From NCBI GenBank assembly GCA_026874595.1, contig CM049313.1, positions 64,298,159 through 64,362,158 on the forward strand: DNA of 64,000 bases. Direction: 5' to 3'. Under the pieces are notes generated by a model, which did not search any database, had not been told where the DNA came from, and worked only from the letters and a program-made list of their open reading frames with translations. Both the position numbers and the translations under genes were made by a program. Below, piece by piece: positions 1-13,229 of the stretch (positions within the stretch are counted from its first letter, which is position 1; every line of letters begins with the position of its first letter). Source of the stretch: Sipunculus nudus (Eukaryota > Annelida > Sipuncula > Golfingiida > Sipunculidae).

Positions 1-530
1 GTACCAGTATCATCAGATATCAACAGATACATTACAACACAGAGTCAGACACTGTACCAGAATCATCAGGTGTCAACAGATACATTACTATACAGAGTCA
101 GACACTGTACCAGAATCATCAGGTGTCAACAGATACATTACAACACAGAGTCAGACACTGTACCAGAATCATCAGATGTCAACAGATACATTACTATACA
201 GAGTCAGACACTGTACCAGAATCATCAGGTGTCAACAGATACATTACAACACAGAGTCAGACACAGTACCAGAATCATAAGGTGTCAACAGATACATTAC
301 TATACAGAGTCAGACACTGTACCAGAATCATCAGGTGTCAACAGATACATTACAACACAGAGTCAGACACTGTACCAGAATCATCAGGTGTCAACAGATA
401 CATTACAACACAGAGTCAGACACAGTACCAGAATCATAAGGTGTCAACAGATACATTACTATACAGAGTCAGACACTGTACCAGTACAGAGTTAGACACT
501 GTACCAGTATCAGATGTCAACAGATACATT
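1..530. repeat. 53-bp minisatellite, about 9.5 copies, cut by the window edge
   Basis: Unit begins GTACCAGAATCATCAGGTGT and recurs every 53 bp. Two variants, with ATTACAACAC or ATTACTATAC at the same place, mostly alternate, so part of the array has a dimeric 106-bp order. The last units are truncated near 485-530. Because 53 is not a multiple of three and no frame contains a stop, several frames stay open over 140 codons. This is a by-product of repetition and not coding evidence. The array probably continues left of the window. Confidence 0.95.
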
Positions 531-3412
531 ACAGGTCACATGAGAAATAGCAATTAAGTCCTTCACATTCATAAATATTTTCAAAGTGCCAATTTAGACA
601 TGTTAGGTGAAGCGCCATCTGTCTGATATGAGTTTAACACCATCAAACTGGCCAATTAATAATAAGTAAAAATATTCATAGTTTTGAAATAAATTTTAAT
701 GAGGAAGTTTGGTAATCTCGCAGGCACAAAGACTAAACATTATGTACGTGGAACCTTAACTGTAGTGTGCCTTAAATGTATCATATTGTGGGTCATACTG
801 TGTGTTAAATATCATGATATATAAAGTATCGTGAGACATGGGGATAAATAACTACTTGCTACATATAATGTGCTAATTTTCAGTATTAAAGCTTATAAGA
901 GTAACCATATGACTGTTTGTCCTTGGAAAATATAAAATCACTCCATGCCTATAGTGTGTGCACTGTCATGGTCTTCAGCTTGTTTCTGTGTAAACCTGTA
1001 CAAATATACAGCATCAAAACTGGCAGCATCATCTTGAAGTGTATACTGGCTCTGTATCCTTAATAAACAGTGCGTGATAATAACTGATGTAACAAGCTGG
1101 CAATTAAGTCAAGGGGAACAAGGTCAAATCAACAAGACATGACTAAATGTGAACAAAGTCATGCACATAAGATGTATAGTTGGTGTTCTGATGTTAAATA
1201 CTAGAACTAGATCATCTAGAATTAATATCAACAGCTTTGAGCCAAATTAACAGGGTGTATGGGTGGTAACAGAAACAAGTATGAACTATCTGTTCCCATA
1301 TGGAGGTATATCTGTACATGAGTCACTAGTTCAAGTCATAAATTTGAACCAGTGAAGTATGTTGTACTTTTGGAAGTCTTGTAAAAGAAATGAAATAGAT
1401 CTCCATGATGATAAACATTCTGTAGGAGATACTACCTGTAAATTAAGATGGTCTTCAACAACATTAGAGGAAATGACTCATCTTTAAACTTGAATTTGTT
1501 GTATTACATCTCCCCTGAAGAAAGGAAGTACCTATGCTTAATTCCTTTTAAGGTATCCTGCTCACTAGGCAAAATATAAATAATAAAAAAATTCATTAAA
1601 TTAAGATTTCATAGGTGGCACCACCAACCTAATGCACCCCTTACAGATCACCCAGGCCAGTAATGACTCCTTATTTCATAATGACCTATCAAGGAGTTCA
1701 TGTGAGAAGCGGATAACATTTGTTTCTATAAATAGCTCTGTGACCTTGAAGAGTAGGTCAAGGTCACCCATGTTTGAGCTTGAACCAGATTCTGTTCATA
1801 TGCATCTGCAGTGAAGAAATGGAGTTCCTGTGTTGAATTCTTTTTGAGATATCCAGCTGTCAAAGTTTAAATTAACAGATGCCAAACGGACAGACAGACA
1901 CTTAGACAGACAGCAGTTTGAAGGCATGGCCCATTGAGTAATAACAATAGCCCATCAGCCCTTATATGCAGAGGTTTTAGCAGAATTTCGCAAAAATTAA
2001 GAAAATACATTTAAATAACATAACGAGTAAAGCTCAGCATATGAAACCTTCAATGATAGAGGAATGGTGGGTCATTAATAGGTAATAGGTTACTCCCTAT
2101 TATGTTACCTGTACTTGATCCAGGTCTGTGGTATTTCAGCTAAGCTTGTGCTGGATAGGTTTTCCACTTACTGAGTTGATTATACCATAATTCACTGACA
2201 CAAGTTCTGCTAGATGGCACTGGAATAGCCAATTAGTGAATAAATGTAAAATTCACAAGATTTTATACAAAAATAAAGGATTATGACCCCCTTAGGACAC
2301 TCTTGGCATCATTCCTGACACATCCAGTGTTTTGTTCATACCCACGTACTTATAACATGCAGGGAATGTACCAAAATTATCAAAACACCTATGACAAGGA
2401 CATCTTCCGGTGTCAGACAAACCAAATTTTTGCAAAGTGCTTTGCGAAAAGTCACCTTTCACAACTTCCACTGGCATTTCGGAGGCATTTCCACAAAGGA
2501 AATTGCATGACAACAGTTGCAAGCCACCATTTATAATACAGACTGCCAATAAGTGGTAGGAAAAATCATGTTTGGTGATTGAAATTTAAAAAAAATGACC
2601 AATGATTGATTATAAATCAATTATTTTATGTGTCATCCATCTTACAGTGAAATTTACTGTCTAGAATCACACCTAAAATACTGACCAAGTAAATTCAGTT
2701 TAACTTGAACACCACTTTGAAAGGTCAAGATCAAGGCTGATTTGTTGATACTTATTCATTGCACAATGATATACTCTGTTCACTGTTTAGTGCCCTGTCT
2801 TTCCTGTATCTCTGACAGAATTAGTATATCTTATTTGGATACTATGACATTTCTGGATGTACCTACTGCCTATATCATTGTTTATGAAAAATTATGCAAA
2901 AATAAAATTGTTTTAATAGATTATTATTGAAAACAACTAATCATCAATATTATTCACTGATTGGCACATGACTAATGCCAATCATTATCACTCGTTTTAC
3001 CTCTCCAATTAGAAAAACAAATTCAGATAAAAAACAGAAAATTATAATTCCTTAATAAAACAGCAAAATCTAAACCTCTCAAAACATTTTCAATGAACTA
3101 TCATAAAATTTATATGTATGAACTGAAGTCCACAAATAGATACTCATCCTTGTGACTGAATGCTGTATAATAGCAAGAGCTAACAAGCCAGCCAGGGTAT
3201 GTGTACAGCGAGGATGTGTTTATACAAGGCAAGTGTATCTCCTGTATGATGAACAGTACAGAAAGACCGCCTTTGCACCACCTGTTTACACTTAACACAT
3301 CCCATAAGAGATCCCATGTTGATCAGAAACAAATGTTCTATATCCTGTAAATACATCTATATCAACTATAAATGCCCCCTGGCAGAGTCAGTAAGGCTTA
3401 GTTCTTTTTTAG
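531..3412. other. AT-rich non-coding DNA left of the plus-strand gene
   Basis: No convincing exon was found. Apart from the dispersed repeat at about 1500-1960, the stretch looks unique, with short stop-rich frames. Upstream exons of the plus-strand gene may be hidden here or left of the window, but none could be defined from splice signals and phase. Confidence 0.5.
1500..1960. repeat. Dispersed repeat with paired TGACCTTGA/TCAAGGTCA words and an ACAG-rich tail
   Basis: It contains the phrase CTCTGTGACCTT, then AGGTCAAGGTCACCCAT, then a degenerate GACAGACAGACA run near 1890-1915. The same order of phrases (CTCTGTGACCTT, TCAAGGTCACCCATCTTT, then an ACGG/ACAG run) is seen at 27290-28020, so the two are diverged copies of one family. 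A 60-codon frame inside it (1632-1814) is judged accidental. Confidence 0.6.
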
Positions 3413-3505
3413 TCTATGCTGTAGTTTCTTCCTCTGTTCCTATAATGTTTTCATGCTGGAAACACTTCAACGCCGGACTTCAACAGTCACATGGTCATGC
3501 ACCAG
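3413..3505 (+). CDS. Possible upstream exon of the unassigned plus-strand gene
   Basis: It follows a good acceptor (GTTCTTTTTTAG) and ends at CACCAG|GTAGTT. The frame gives 30 full codons, starting YAVVSSSVPIMFSC and ending QQSHGHAP. It enters and leaves in phase 1, which is the phase required by the exon at 4373. Phase 1-1 exons are typical of extracellular modules, but the family is not recognised. Base composition is richer in CG than the surroundings. The call rests only on splice signals and phase, so it is tentative. Confidence 0.3.
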
Positions 3506-4372
3506 GTAGTTGTACAGCACGACAAGATCATTGTTATTTAAAGTAACTACTGCTTTTGCTTCTCAGCGCCATCTAGTATTCAAATTCTGAATGATTTCAA
3601 AGTTTAAGATATCTATCTTTTTTTCGGTTAAACATTAGCTTTAATCATATATCAGCTCAACAAATTTTATTTATTCTCACTGGCAATCCACTCAAATGTA
3701 TAACAATATACAAAAGAATTATCCAATTTTAATGCCTCACTCAAACGTCATGTGTTTCACTAACACAAGATTGCGCTGATATGCTATAGCAGTTTACCGA
3801 AATTAATAATGAAGACATATGCTGAAGTACCACATTACTGAGTTTAAAAGCTAACATATTTATCATGATAAATGTTAAAAATATGTCAAAAGCATTTCCC
3901 CCCTGATATTCCTGTTGTACTGACATAAGCAGGCTTGGATGATTTATGGAATATCCCCCAAAAATGTTGGGTGATTTGGAACCTTTTTTTCATTTTTATT
4001 TGGTCCCCTTCACTATATACTTGTATAAAAATACTTATCCAAAGAACCATAAAATAATTGTGTTGATCTCCAGCTTTTTCTAGTATTTCACACTTAAATA
4101 TCAAACATAGCTAAGATATCTGGTTCCATCTAATAAGGGATAGGAGGTAGGCCAGGTCAAAGGTGGTGACATCAGGCCAGAAACGCACACACATACACAC
4201 ATGCATATATGTTCTAATGCAGCTTTCTCAAATTATAGCCTTGTTATTTCTAATGCGAAGTATGAATCTGTTTATCCTTTTTCAATTACAACAATGAGTG
4301 GGTGTGGAATTCTTATATAAAAAACACATATTATGTGCATTGTTAGCCTTAATGTAGCATATATATCTTTAG
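3506..4372 (+). other. Putative intron of the plus-strand gene
   Basis: AT-rich DNA with a short CA-rich stretch near 4185-4205. No repeat family or further exon was recognised. Confidence 0.3.
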
Positions 4373-4838
4373 GAAAACAAGAAATCAAATATGCCTTTTT
4401 TTCTGGAAATGCCACAAGAATCTTTGGTAAGCCACTGTACAAAACATACACATGCACACAAACACACAAAAGATCTCTGAATCTTAGATGGGAAGATAAC
4501 AGCCTTAATAAAAGCATATCCTGGATAATTCCACAATTTTAGTGTACTTGGCAAACAGAGCCCATGGGGTCATATGTCATAAAACACATAAAAGACCACT
4601 TTGGAGAAGGCCGGTATGAACAATTTCCAGAGGAATCGTAAGTCTTCATAAAATGTTTTTAACCTCCTTCTGTAGCTGCTCTGAGGGGGTCATGGGGCCT
4701 TTGAGACTGGCAAGGGACATCACTGGGGCTCGGTTGGGTAGTCAGCTGGTGCTGTGCCAGGTGGTGGTACAGCCTTACATGCTGCTGGCAGTGGATGGAG
4801 AGGACATAAAAGAGGAGCTGAGGGAGGGGAGTGTCTGA
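4373..4838 (+). CDS. Unassigned multi-exon gene, 3'-terminal exons
   Basis: Three short exons fit by both splice consensus and phase. Exon 4373-4426 (acceptor ATATCTTTAG, donor TTG|GTAAGC, phase 1 to 1) reads KQEIKYAFFSGNATRIF. Exon 4559-4637 (acceptor AAACAG, donor ATC|GTAAGT, phase 1 to 2) reads PMGSYVIKHIKDHFGEGRYE and onwards. Exon 4676-4838 (acceptor CTTCTGTAG, phase 2) reads SEGVMGPLRLARDITGARLG and onwards, ending REGSV and TGA at 4836-4838. The phases join without adjustment and the joined frame is open, which is hard to get by chance in DNA this rich in stops. Product unknown: the alternating hydrophobic pattern and phase-1 junctions would suit a beta-rich secreted or extracellular module, but that is a guess. 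No polyadenylation signal is obvious before the satellite at 5.04 kb. The gene converges on ULK3. Confidence 0.55.
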
Positions 4839-5039
4839 ACGTGCAGCACTGTGGATGATGCTGAATTTATTCCTCAGATTCTCTGACCTCACTGACCTTT
4901 ATGAGTTTATGCGCTATAAAGTTTGTGTACCACCTTCCTTCGGCAACTCGTTTGCGCAGCACACGCTACCAAACATCTACCACTACCTTATTTTAGAAGT
5001 TATTCATCCAAGTAGCATTCATTGCAATTGCATTCTTTA

Positions 5040-7515
5040 AACCTTCATCACACTGGAGTTAGTAGCTTCAATTGCAAATATATCTTACAATAGTTCTGCA
5101 TACTGGAGATATGTAGCTTTCATTGCAATCGTATCTACAATATATTTGCATACTGGAGAGAATTAGGTTTCATTGCCATTGCAGCCTACAATACTTCTAC
5201 ACTTTGGAGATGACTAGCTTTCATTGCAATTGTATCCTGCAATACTTCTTCACACTGGAGATGAGTAGCTTTCATTGCAATTGTATCCTGTAATACTTCA
5301 ACACACTGGAGTAAGTAGCTTCTATTGCAGTTGTATCCTACAATACTTCTGCATTCTGGAAATATGTAGCTTTCATTGCAACAGTATCCTACAATATTTT
5401 TGCATACAGGAGATATAAAGTAGGTTTCATTGCCATTGCAACCTACAATACTGCTAAACTTAGAGATAACTATCTTTTATTGCAATTGTATCCTGAAATA
5501 CTTCTTCACACTGAAAATGAGTAGCTTTCATTGCAATTGTAATCTTTAATACTTCAACACACTGGGGTTAGTAGCTTCCTTTGCAGTTGAATCCTACAAT
5601 ACTTCTGCATTCTGGAAATATGTAGCTTTCATTGCAATAGTATCCTACAATATTTTTGCATACAGGAGATATAAAGTAGGTTTCATTGCCATTGCAACCT
5701 ACAATACTGCTAAACTTGGAGATAACTATCTTTTATTGCAATTGTATCCTGAAATACTTCTTCACACTGGAAATGAGTAGCTTTCAATGCAACTGTAATC
5801 TGTAATACTTCAACACACTGGGGTTAGTAGCTTCCATTGCAGTTGAATCCTACAATACTTCTGCATTCTGGAAATATGTAGCTTTCATTGCATTTGTACC
5901 CTACAATATTTTTGCATACAGGAGATATAAAGTAGCTTTCATTGCCATTGCAACCTACAATACTGCTACACTTGGAGATAACTAACTTTCATTGTAATTG
6001 TATCCTGAAATACTTCTTCACACTGGAAATGAGTAGCTTTCATTGCAATTGTAATCTTTAATCCTTCATCACACTGGGTTTAGTAGCTTCCATTGCAGTT
6101 GTATCCTACAATACTTCTGCATTCTGGAAATATGTAGCTTTCATTGCAATTGTACCCTACAATATTTTTGCATACAGGAGATATAAAGTAGGTTTCATTG
6201 CCATTGCAACCTACAATACTGCTCATTTGGAGATAACTAGCTTTCATTGTAATTGTATCCTGAAATACTTCTTCACACTGGAAATGAGTAGCTTTCATTG
6301 CAATTGTAATCTTTAATACTTCAACACACTGGGGTTAGTAGCTGCCATTGCAGTTGTATCCTACAATACTTCTGCATTCTGGAAATATGTATTTTTAATT
6401 GCAATTGTATCCTACAATATTTCTGCATACAGGAGATATAAAGTAGCTTTCATTGCCATTGCAACCTTCAATACTGCTACACTTGGAGATAACGAGCTTT
6501 TACTGCAATTGTATCATGCAATTCTTCTACACAATGGAATTAAGTAGCTTTCATTGCAATTGTACCCTACAATATTTTTGCATACAGGAGATATAAAGTA
6601 GGTTTCATTGCCATTGCAACCTTCAATACTGCTACACTTGGAGATAACGAGCTTTTATTGCAATTGTATCCTGAAATACTTCTTCACACTGGAAATGAGT
6701 AGCTTTCATTGCAATTGTAATCTTTAATACTTCAACACACTGGGGTTAGTAGCTGCCATTGCAGTTGTATCCTACAATACTTCTGCATTCTGGAAATATG
6801 TTTTTTTAATTGCAATTGTATCCTACAATATTTTTGCATATAGGAGATGTAAAGTAGGTTTCATTGCCATTTCAACCTACATTACTGTTACACTTGAAGA
6901 TAACTAACTTTCATTGCAATTGTATCCTGCAATACTTCTTCACACTGGAGATGAGTAGCTTACATTGCAATTGTATCCTGTAATACTTCAACACACTGGA
7001 GTTTGTAGCTTCAACTTCAGTTGTATCCTACAATATTTCTGCATTTTGAAAATATGTAGCTTTCATTGCAATTGTATCCTACAATATTTTTGCATACAGG
7101 AGATATAAAGTAGGTTTCATTGCCATTGCAACCATCAATACTGCTACACTTGGAGATAACTAACTTTCATTGTAATTGTATCCTGAAATACTTCTTCACA
7201 CTGGAAATGAGTAGCTTTCATTGCAATTGTATCCTACAATACTTCAACACATTGGAGTAAGTAGCTTCCATTGCAGTTGTATCTTACAATACTTCTGCAT
7301 TCTGAAAATATGTAGCTTTCATTGCAATTGTATCCTACAATATTTTTGCACACAGATGATATAAAGTAGGTTTCATTACCATTGCAACCTACAATACTGC
7401 TACACTTGGAGATAACTAGTTTTATTGCAATTGTATCATGCAATACTTCTGTGTACTGGAGAAAAGAAGCTTTTACTGTATTTGCATCCTACAATACTTC
7501 TGCATACTGCCAATA
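5040..7515. repeat. Higher-order repeat, 256-bp period built of about five 51-bp monomers
   Basis: Monomers share a core like GTAGCTTTCATTGCAATTGT followed by ATCCTACAATACTTCTGCA. The marker phrase GCATTCTGGAAATATG falls at about 5351, 5607, 5863, 6119, 6374, 6785, 7041 and 7297. Steps are therefore 256, 256, 256, 255, 411, 256 and 256. The 411 step is one period plus about three extra monomers. Flanking monomers at 5.04-5.35 kb are more diverged. Minus-strand frames inside it (for example 6080-6298, 7234-7443) are repeat artefacts. Confidence 0.93.
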
Positions 7516-7755
7516 CTACAGCATGCTGTCATATGTTAAATAATAGGACAACCTGGTCCATAACCATGAAATGCAAAATGTTACAAAGAGCGAGATGAAT
7601 GTTTTAGGATGTTCAGTTAAAACTTGAACTTAATATAATGGTGGTACAGTATACAACATTCCTTTCTAAACACATACATGGGTCTGGTTCAGTAAATTCT
7701 GTCACAGTTTTTGCAGTCTTTTTTTAATTAGTCAATCTGCACTCACAGGATGCAG
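7516..7755. other. Short spacer between two satellite arrays
   Basis: About 240 bp of AT-rich DNA with no gene or repeat recognised. Confidence 0.5.
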
Positions 7756-10700
7756 AGATTATCTTATCCAGATATCTGCACAGGCTGTGAGGCTTATCTT
7801 TTCTCATATAGAATCCTATATAAGCAGATTAAGACTTATCTCAAACAGAATTTTTTTAAAGGCTAAGGGGGATATCTCATCCAGAAAACTGAACAGGCTG
7901 GGAGACTTATTTAATCCAAATACCTGAACAGGCTATAAGGCTTATCTCATCCAGAAACCTGAAAAGGCTGTGAGGCTTATCTCATCCAGAAACCTGAGCA
8001 GACATGAGGCTTATTTCACCCAAAAACCTGAGCAAACTGTGAGGCTTATTTCACCCAGAAACCTGAACAGGCTATGAGGCTTATCTCATCCAGAAACCTG
8101 AACAGGCTATAAGGCTTGTCTCATCCAGAAACCTGAACATACTGTGAGGCTTATCTAATTCAGATCTGAACAGGCTGTGAAGCTCATCTCATTAAGAAAC
8201 CTGAACAGGCTGTGAGGCTTATCTCATACAGAAACCTGAACAGACTGTGAGGCTTATCTAATTCAGATCTGAACAGGCTGTGAAGCTCATCTCATTAAGA
8301 AACCTGAACAGGCTGTGAAGCTTATCTCATCCAGAAACCTGAACAGGCTGTGAGGCTTATCTAATTCAGATCTGAAAAGAGCTGTGAAGCCCATCTCATT
8401 AAGAAACCTGAACAGGCTGTGAAGCTCATCTCATTAAGAAACCTGAACAGGCTGTGAGGCTTATCTCATCCAGAAACCTGAACATACTGTGAGGCTTATC
8501 TAATTCAGATCTGAACAGACTGTGAAGCTCATCTCATTAAGAAACCTGAACAGGCTGTGAAGCTTATCTCATCCAGAAACCTGAACAGGCTGTGAGGTAT
8601 ATCTCATCCAAAAACCTGAACATACTGTAAGGCTTATCTAATTCAGATCTGAACAGGATGTGAAGCTCATCTCATTAAGAAACCTGAACAGGCTGTGAGG
8701 CTTATCTCATCCAGAAACCTGAACATACTGTGAGGCTTATCTAATTCAGATCTGAACAGGCTGTGAAGCTCATCTCATTAAGAAACCTGAACAGGCTGTG
8801 AGGCTTATCTCATCCAGAAACATGAACAGGCAGTGAGGCTTATCTAATTCAGATCTGAACAGGCTGTGAAGCTCATCTCATTAAGAAACCTGAACAGGCT
8901 GTGAAGCTCATCTCATTAAGAAACCTAAACAGGCTGTGAAGCTCATCTCATTAAGAAATCTGAACAGGCTGTGAGGCTTATCTCATCCAGAAACCTGAAC
9001 ATACTGTGAGGCTTATCTAATTCAGATCTGAACAGGCTGTGAAGCTTATCTAATTCAGATCTGAACAGACTGTGAAGCTCATCTCATTAAGAAACCTGAA
9101 CAGGCTGTGAAGCTTATCTCATCCAGAACCCTGAACAGGCTGTGAGGCTTATCTAATTCAGATCTGAAAACAGCTGTGAAGCCCATCTCATTAAGAAACC
9201 TGAACAGGCTGTGAAGCTCATCTCATTAAGAAACCTGAATAGGCTGTGAGGCTTATCTCATCCAGAAACCTGAACAGGCAGTGAGGCTTATCTAATTCAG
9301 ATCTGAACAGGCTGTGAAGCTCATCTCATAAAGAAACCTGAACAGGCTGTGAAGCTTTTCTAATCCAGAAACCTGAACAGGCTGTGAGGCTTATCTCACC
9401 CAGAAACCTGAGCAGACATGAGGCTTATCTCATCCAGAAACCTGAACAGACTGTGAGGCTTATCTAATTCAGATCCGAACAGGCTGTGAAGCTCATCTCA
9501 TTAAGAAACCTAAACAGGCTGTGAAGCTCATCTCATTAAGAAACCTGAACAGGCTGTGAGGCTTATCTCATCCAGAAACCTGAACATACTGTGAGGCTTA
9601 TCTAATACAGATCTGAACAGGCTGTGAAGCTTATCAAATTCAGATCTGAACAGGCTGTGAAGCTCATCTCATTAAGAAACCTGAACAGGCTGTGAAGCTT
9701 ATCTCATCCAGAAACCTGAACAGGCTGTGAGGCTTATCTAATTCAGATCTGAAAAGAGCTGTGAAGCCCATCTCATTAAGAAACCTGAACAGGCTGTGAA
9801 GCTCATCTCATTAAGAAACCTGAACAGGCTGTGAGGCTTATCTCATCCAGAAACCTGAACATACTGTGAGGCTTATCTAATTCAGATCTGAACAGGCTGT
9901 GAAGCTCATCTCATTAAGAAACCTAAACAGGCTGTGAAGCTCATCTCATTAAGAAACCTGAACAGGCTGTGAGGCTTATCTCATCCAGAAACCTGAACAT
10001 ACTGTGAGGCTTATCTAATTCAGATCTGAACAGGCTGTGAAGCTTATCTAATTCAGATCTGAACAGGCTGTGAAGCTCAGCTCATTAAGAAACCTGAACA
10101 GGCTGTGAAGCTTATCTCATCCAGAACCCTGAACAGGCTGTGAGGCTTATCTAATTCAGATCTGAAAATAGCTGTGAAGCCCATCTCATTAAGAAACCTG
10201 AACAGGCTGTGAAGCTCATCTCATTAAGAAACCTGAACAGGCTGTGAGGCTTATCTCATCCAGAAACCTGAACAGGCAGTGAGGCTCATCTAATTCAGAT
10301 CTGAACAGGCTGTGAAGCTCATCTCATTAAGAAACCTGAACAGGCTGTGAAGCTTTTCTCATCCAGAAACCTGAACAGGCTGTGAGGCTTATCTCACCCA
10401 GAAACCTGAGCAGACATGAGGCTTATCTCATCCAGAAACCTGAACAGACTGTAAGGCTTATCTAATTCAGATCTGAACAGGCTGTGAAGCTCATCTCATT
10501 AAGAAACTTAAACAGGCTGTGAAGCTCATCTCATTAAGAAACCTGAACAGGCTGTGAGGCTTATCTCATCCAGAAACCTGAACATACTGTGAGGCTTATC
10601 TAATTCAGATCTGAACAGGCTGTGAAGCTTATCTAATTCAGATCTGAACAGGCTGTGAAGCTCATCTCATTAAGAAACCTGAACAGGCTGTGAAGCTTAT

Positions 10701-11508
10701 CTCATCCAGAAACCTGAACAGGCTGTGAGGCTTATCTAATTCAGATCTGAAAAGAGCTGTGAAGCCCATCTCATTAAGAAACCTGAACAGGCTGTGAAGC
10801 TCATCTCATTAAGAAACCTGAACAGGCTGTGAGGCTTATCTCATCCAGAAACCTGAACAGGCAGTGAGGCTTATCTAATTCAGATCTGAACAGGCTGTGA
10901 AGCTCATCTCATTAAGAAACCTGAACAGGCTGTGAAGCTTATCTCATCCAGAAACCTGAACAGGCTGTGAGGCTTATCTCATCCAGAGACCTGAACATAC
11001 TGTGAGGCTTATCTAATTCAGATCTGAACAGGCTGTGAAGCTCATCTCATTAAGAAACCTGAACAGGCTGTGAGGCTTATTTCACCCAGAAACCTGAACA
11101 GGCTGTGAGGCTTATCTCATCCAGAAACCTGAACATACTGTGTGGCTTATCTAATTCAGATCTGAACAGGCTGTGATGCTCATCTCATTAAGAAACCTGA
11201 ACAGACTGTGAAGCTTATCTCATCCAGAAACCTGAACAGGCTGTGAGGCTTATCTCATCCAGAAACCTGAACAGACTGTGAGGCTTATCTAATTCAGATC
11301 TGAACAGGCTGTGAAGCTCATCTCATTAAGAAACCTGAACAGGCTGTGAGGCTTATCTCATCCAGAAACGTGAGCAGACACGAAGCTTATCTCATCCAGA
11401 AACCTGAACATACTGTGAGGCTTATCTAATTCAGATCTGAACAGGCTGTGAAGCTTATCTCATTCAGAAAGCTGAACAGGCTGTGAGGCTTATCTAAACC
11501 AGTAACCT
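7756..11508. repeat. Satellite of about 35-bp monomers, around 105 copies, with a 998-bp super-period
   Basis: Monomer types alternate: GAACAGGCTGTGAGGCTTAT with CTCATCCAGAAACCT (35 bp), the same core with CTCATTAAGAAACCT (35 bp), and a 33-bp form with CTAATTCAGATCT. The rare variant TCTGAAAAGAGCTGTGAAGC (with close relatives) is at about 8371, 9163, 9748, 10161 and 10746. The second and third recur exactly 998 bp later as the fourth and fifth. A second marker, AGCAGACATGAGGC, shifts by the same 998 bp (about 9411 to 10409). Monomers at the left edge (7756-8100) are the most diverged. Confidence 0.95.
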
Positions 11509-13229
11509 ATGCAAAAAACTTCAGTAAAATGGACAAGGTCACAGTTTTTTTATCTCTTTAAAGATATTGGTAGACAATTAAAATGTCATATTTAATGCAA
11601 AAATATGGAGTGGTTAAAAAGTTATCGCATTCACAAGAAATGATACAGATGATAACTATGGATACTTCAAAACACTATATATCCCCCATTTAGGGATGAA
11701 ATAAATATCTTAAGTACTATATCATGAAATGTTCACAAGTACTGGTACATGGCATTGTTAAAGGGGGAAAAAATTAAGTGTAAAAAAATTTACCTCAGTT
11801 ATAAGTTAATTGCATTAAAATAATTTTTCTATTTGGACAAACTGAATTGGCATCCATGATGATTAATCCCCATTGACTGTGTAGTGCTGACATATTCACT
11901 GGATTTCATAAGACAAACACATCTCTCAATTGTCAATATCAATGCCCTATAAATAAAGTAGGCTGAAAATATATCAATATCTTCTTCTATGAATGGATAA
12001 TTATTATTTACCCAGTATACAAAACAATGTAACAGCTTCAATTGTGGCAATATATTGCTTATATTATGGCCCACTGAACAACATTTGATGTTTATCCAAC
12101 CAAGGAAATTACATTAATTGACAGATATTTTGAGAGAATATTTACCAGAACTGCTTGATATTTAATTTATAGGTATTAATTGTATTTGATATCCATGCCA
12201 TAGCCATATTAATCAACATACAGGCCTATTATATCAGTCTGGCCATTCAGGTAGATTGGGCTATTATCAGTGCATTGCTTATCCTGCAGCCTGGATCTGC
12301 TGCAGTTACATATGTACATCCTTCTGCTACAAATTCACAAAGAGAATTCCCTGAGGCCTCTTCTAAATGACTCATTACTTTATTCAGTCACAAGTTTTTT
12401 TTTCCATTTACGTGTTTAATTACAAGCAGGGAATAGAAATATTGAATACCAGATCAAAGAACATGTTTTAAATATTGTAATCAAAAGGTTTTTGTAATTG
12501 CAAAAGACTTATTTTCATAGGAAAAAGGTTTTGACAATGGAAGTCTGGTGAGATGTAATTTGTTTTGACCAAATGAGACTTAAAGAGTTTGAGATATACA
12601 GATATCTGAGTACACTATTACAGAATTAAGTGACTATCCATATACTTATTGTGTTTATCCAGAGAATCCAAGTGATTTCTTCAGTTTCCAAAATAAATTT
12701 CCTATTAATTTTCCATAAAAAATTTTCAAAATCCAAAAACCATCTGTATCTATAATTTATTTGAATCTGGAATCAGGTGGGGTTGGGAAGGATGGCATCT
12801 TTGATGATCAATATATATTGAGCGTAATGCATCACTTCAGATTTAATGGTAATAACATATCAAAAGTTTGATTATAATTCCCAAAGATCTAATGGCCATA
12901 GGGGGCCTATGATAGCCAAATTTTGTCAGACCCTTAAAATTCTGTTGGTCCAGCACTATTTTTAAGCCCTGTGTATGTAAGTACCCATTATATACAAAAT
13001 ACACTAAATACTTTACAGTAATTCAGATGCAAGAAAATAGGATTTAACTTTTAACCAGTATTCAACTTTTGGATTGCATGCCTCACTTGCTTTATGAAAT
13101 TTTCATTAAAATTTCACTTATTTCGTCTTCTTAAACATCATCATGATTAGGAATAAGAGGAAAGACTTGCAATGTTCATTCTCTTATATCATAACCATGC
13201 TTTGAAACAAGTGACAGTAAAAAAAAATA

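Noticed and set aside
70-557. Two overlapping 141-144 codon plus frames
   Set aside because: They lie wholly in the 53-bp minisatellite and only reflect a unit without stops.
7756-11508. CRISPR-like array (about 35-bp repeats)
   Set aside because: There are no unique spacers: repeats abut directly and vary among themselves, and the genome is eukaryotic.
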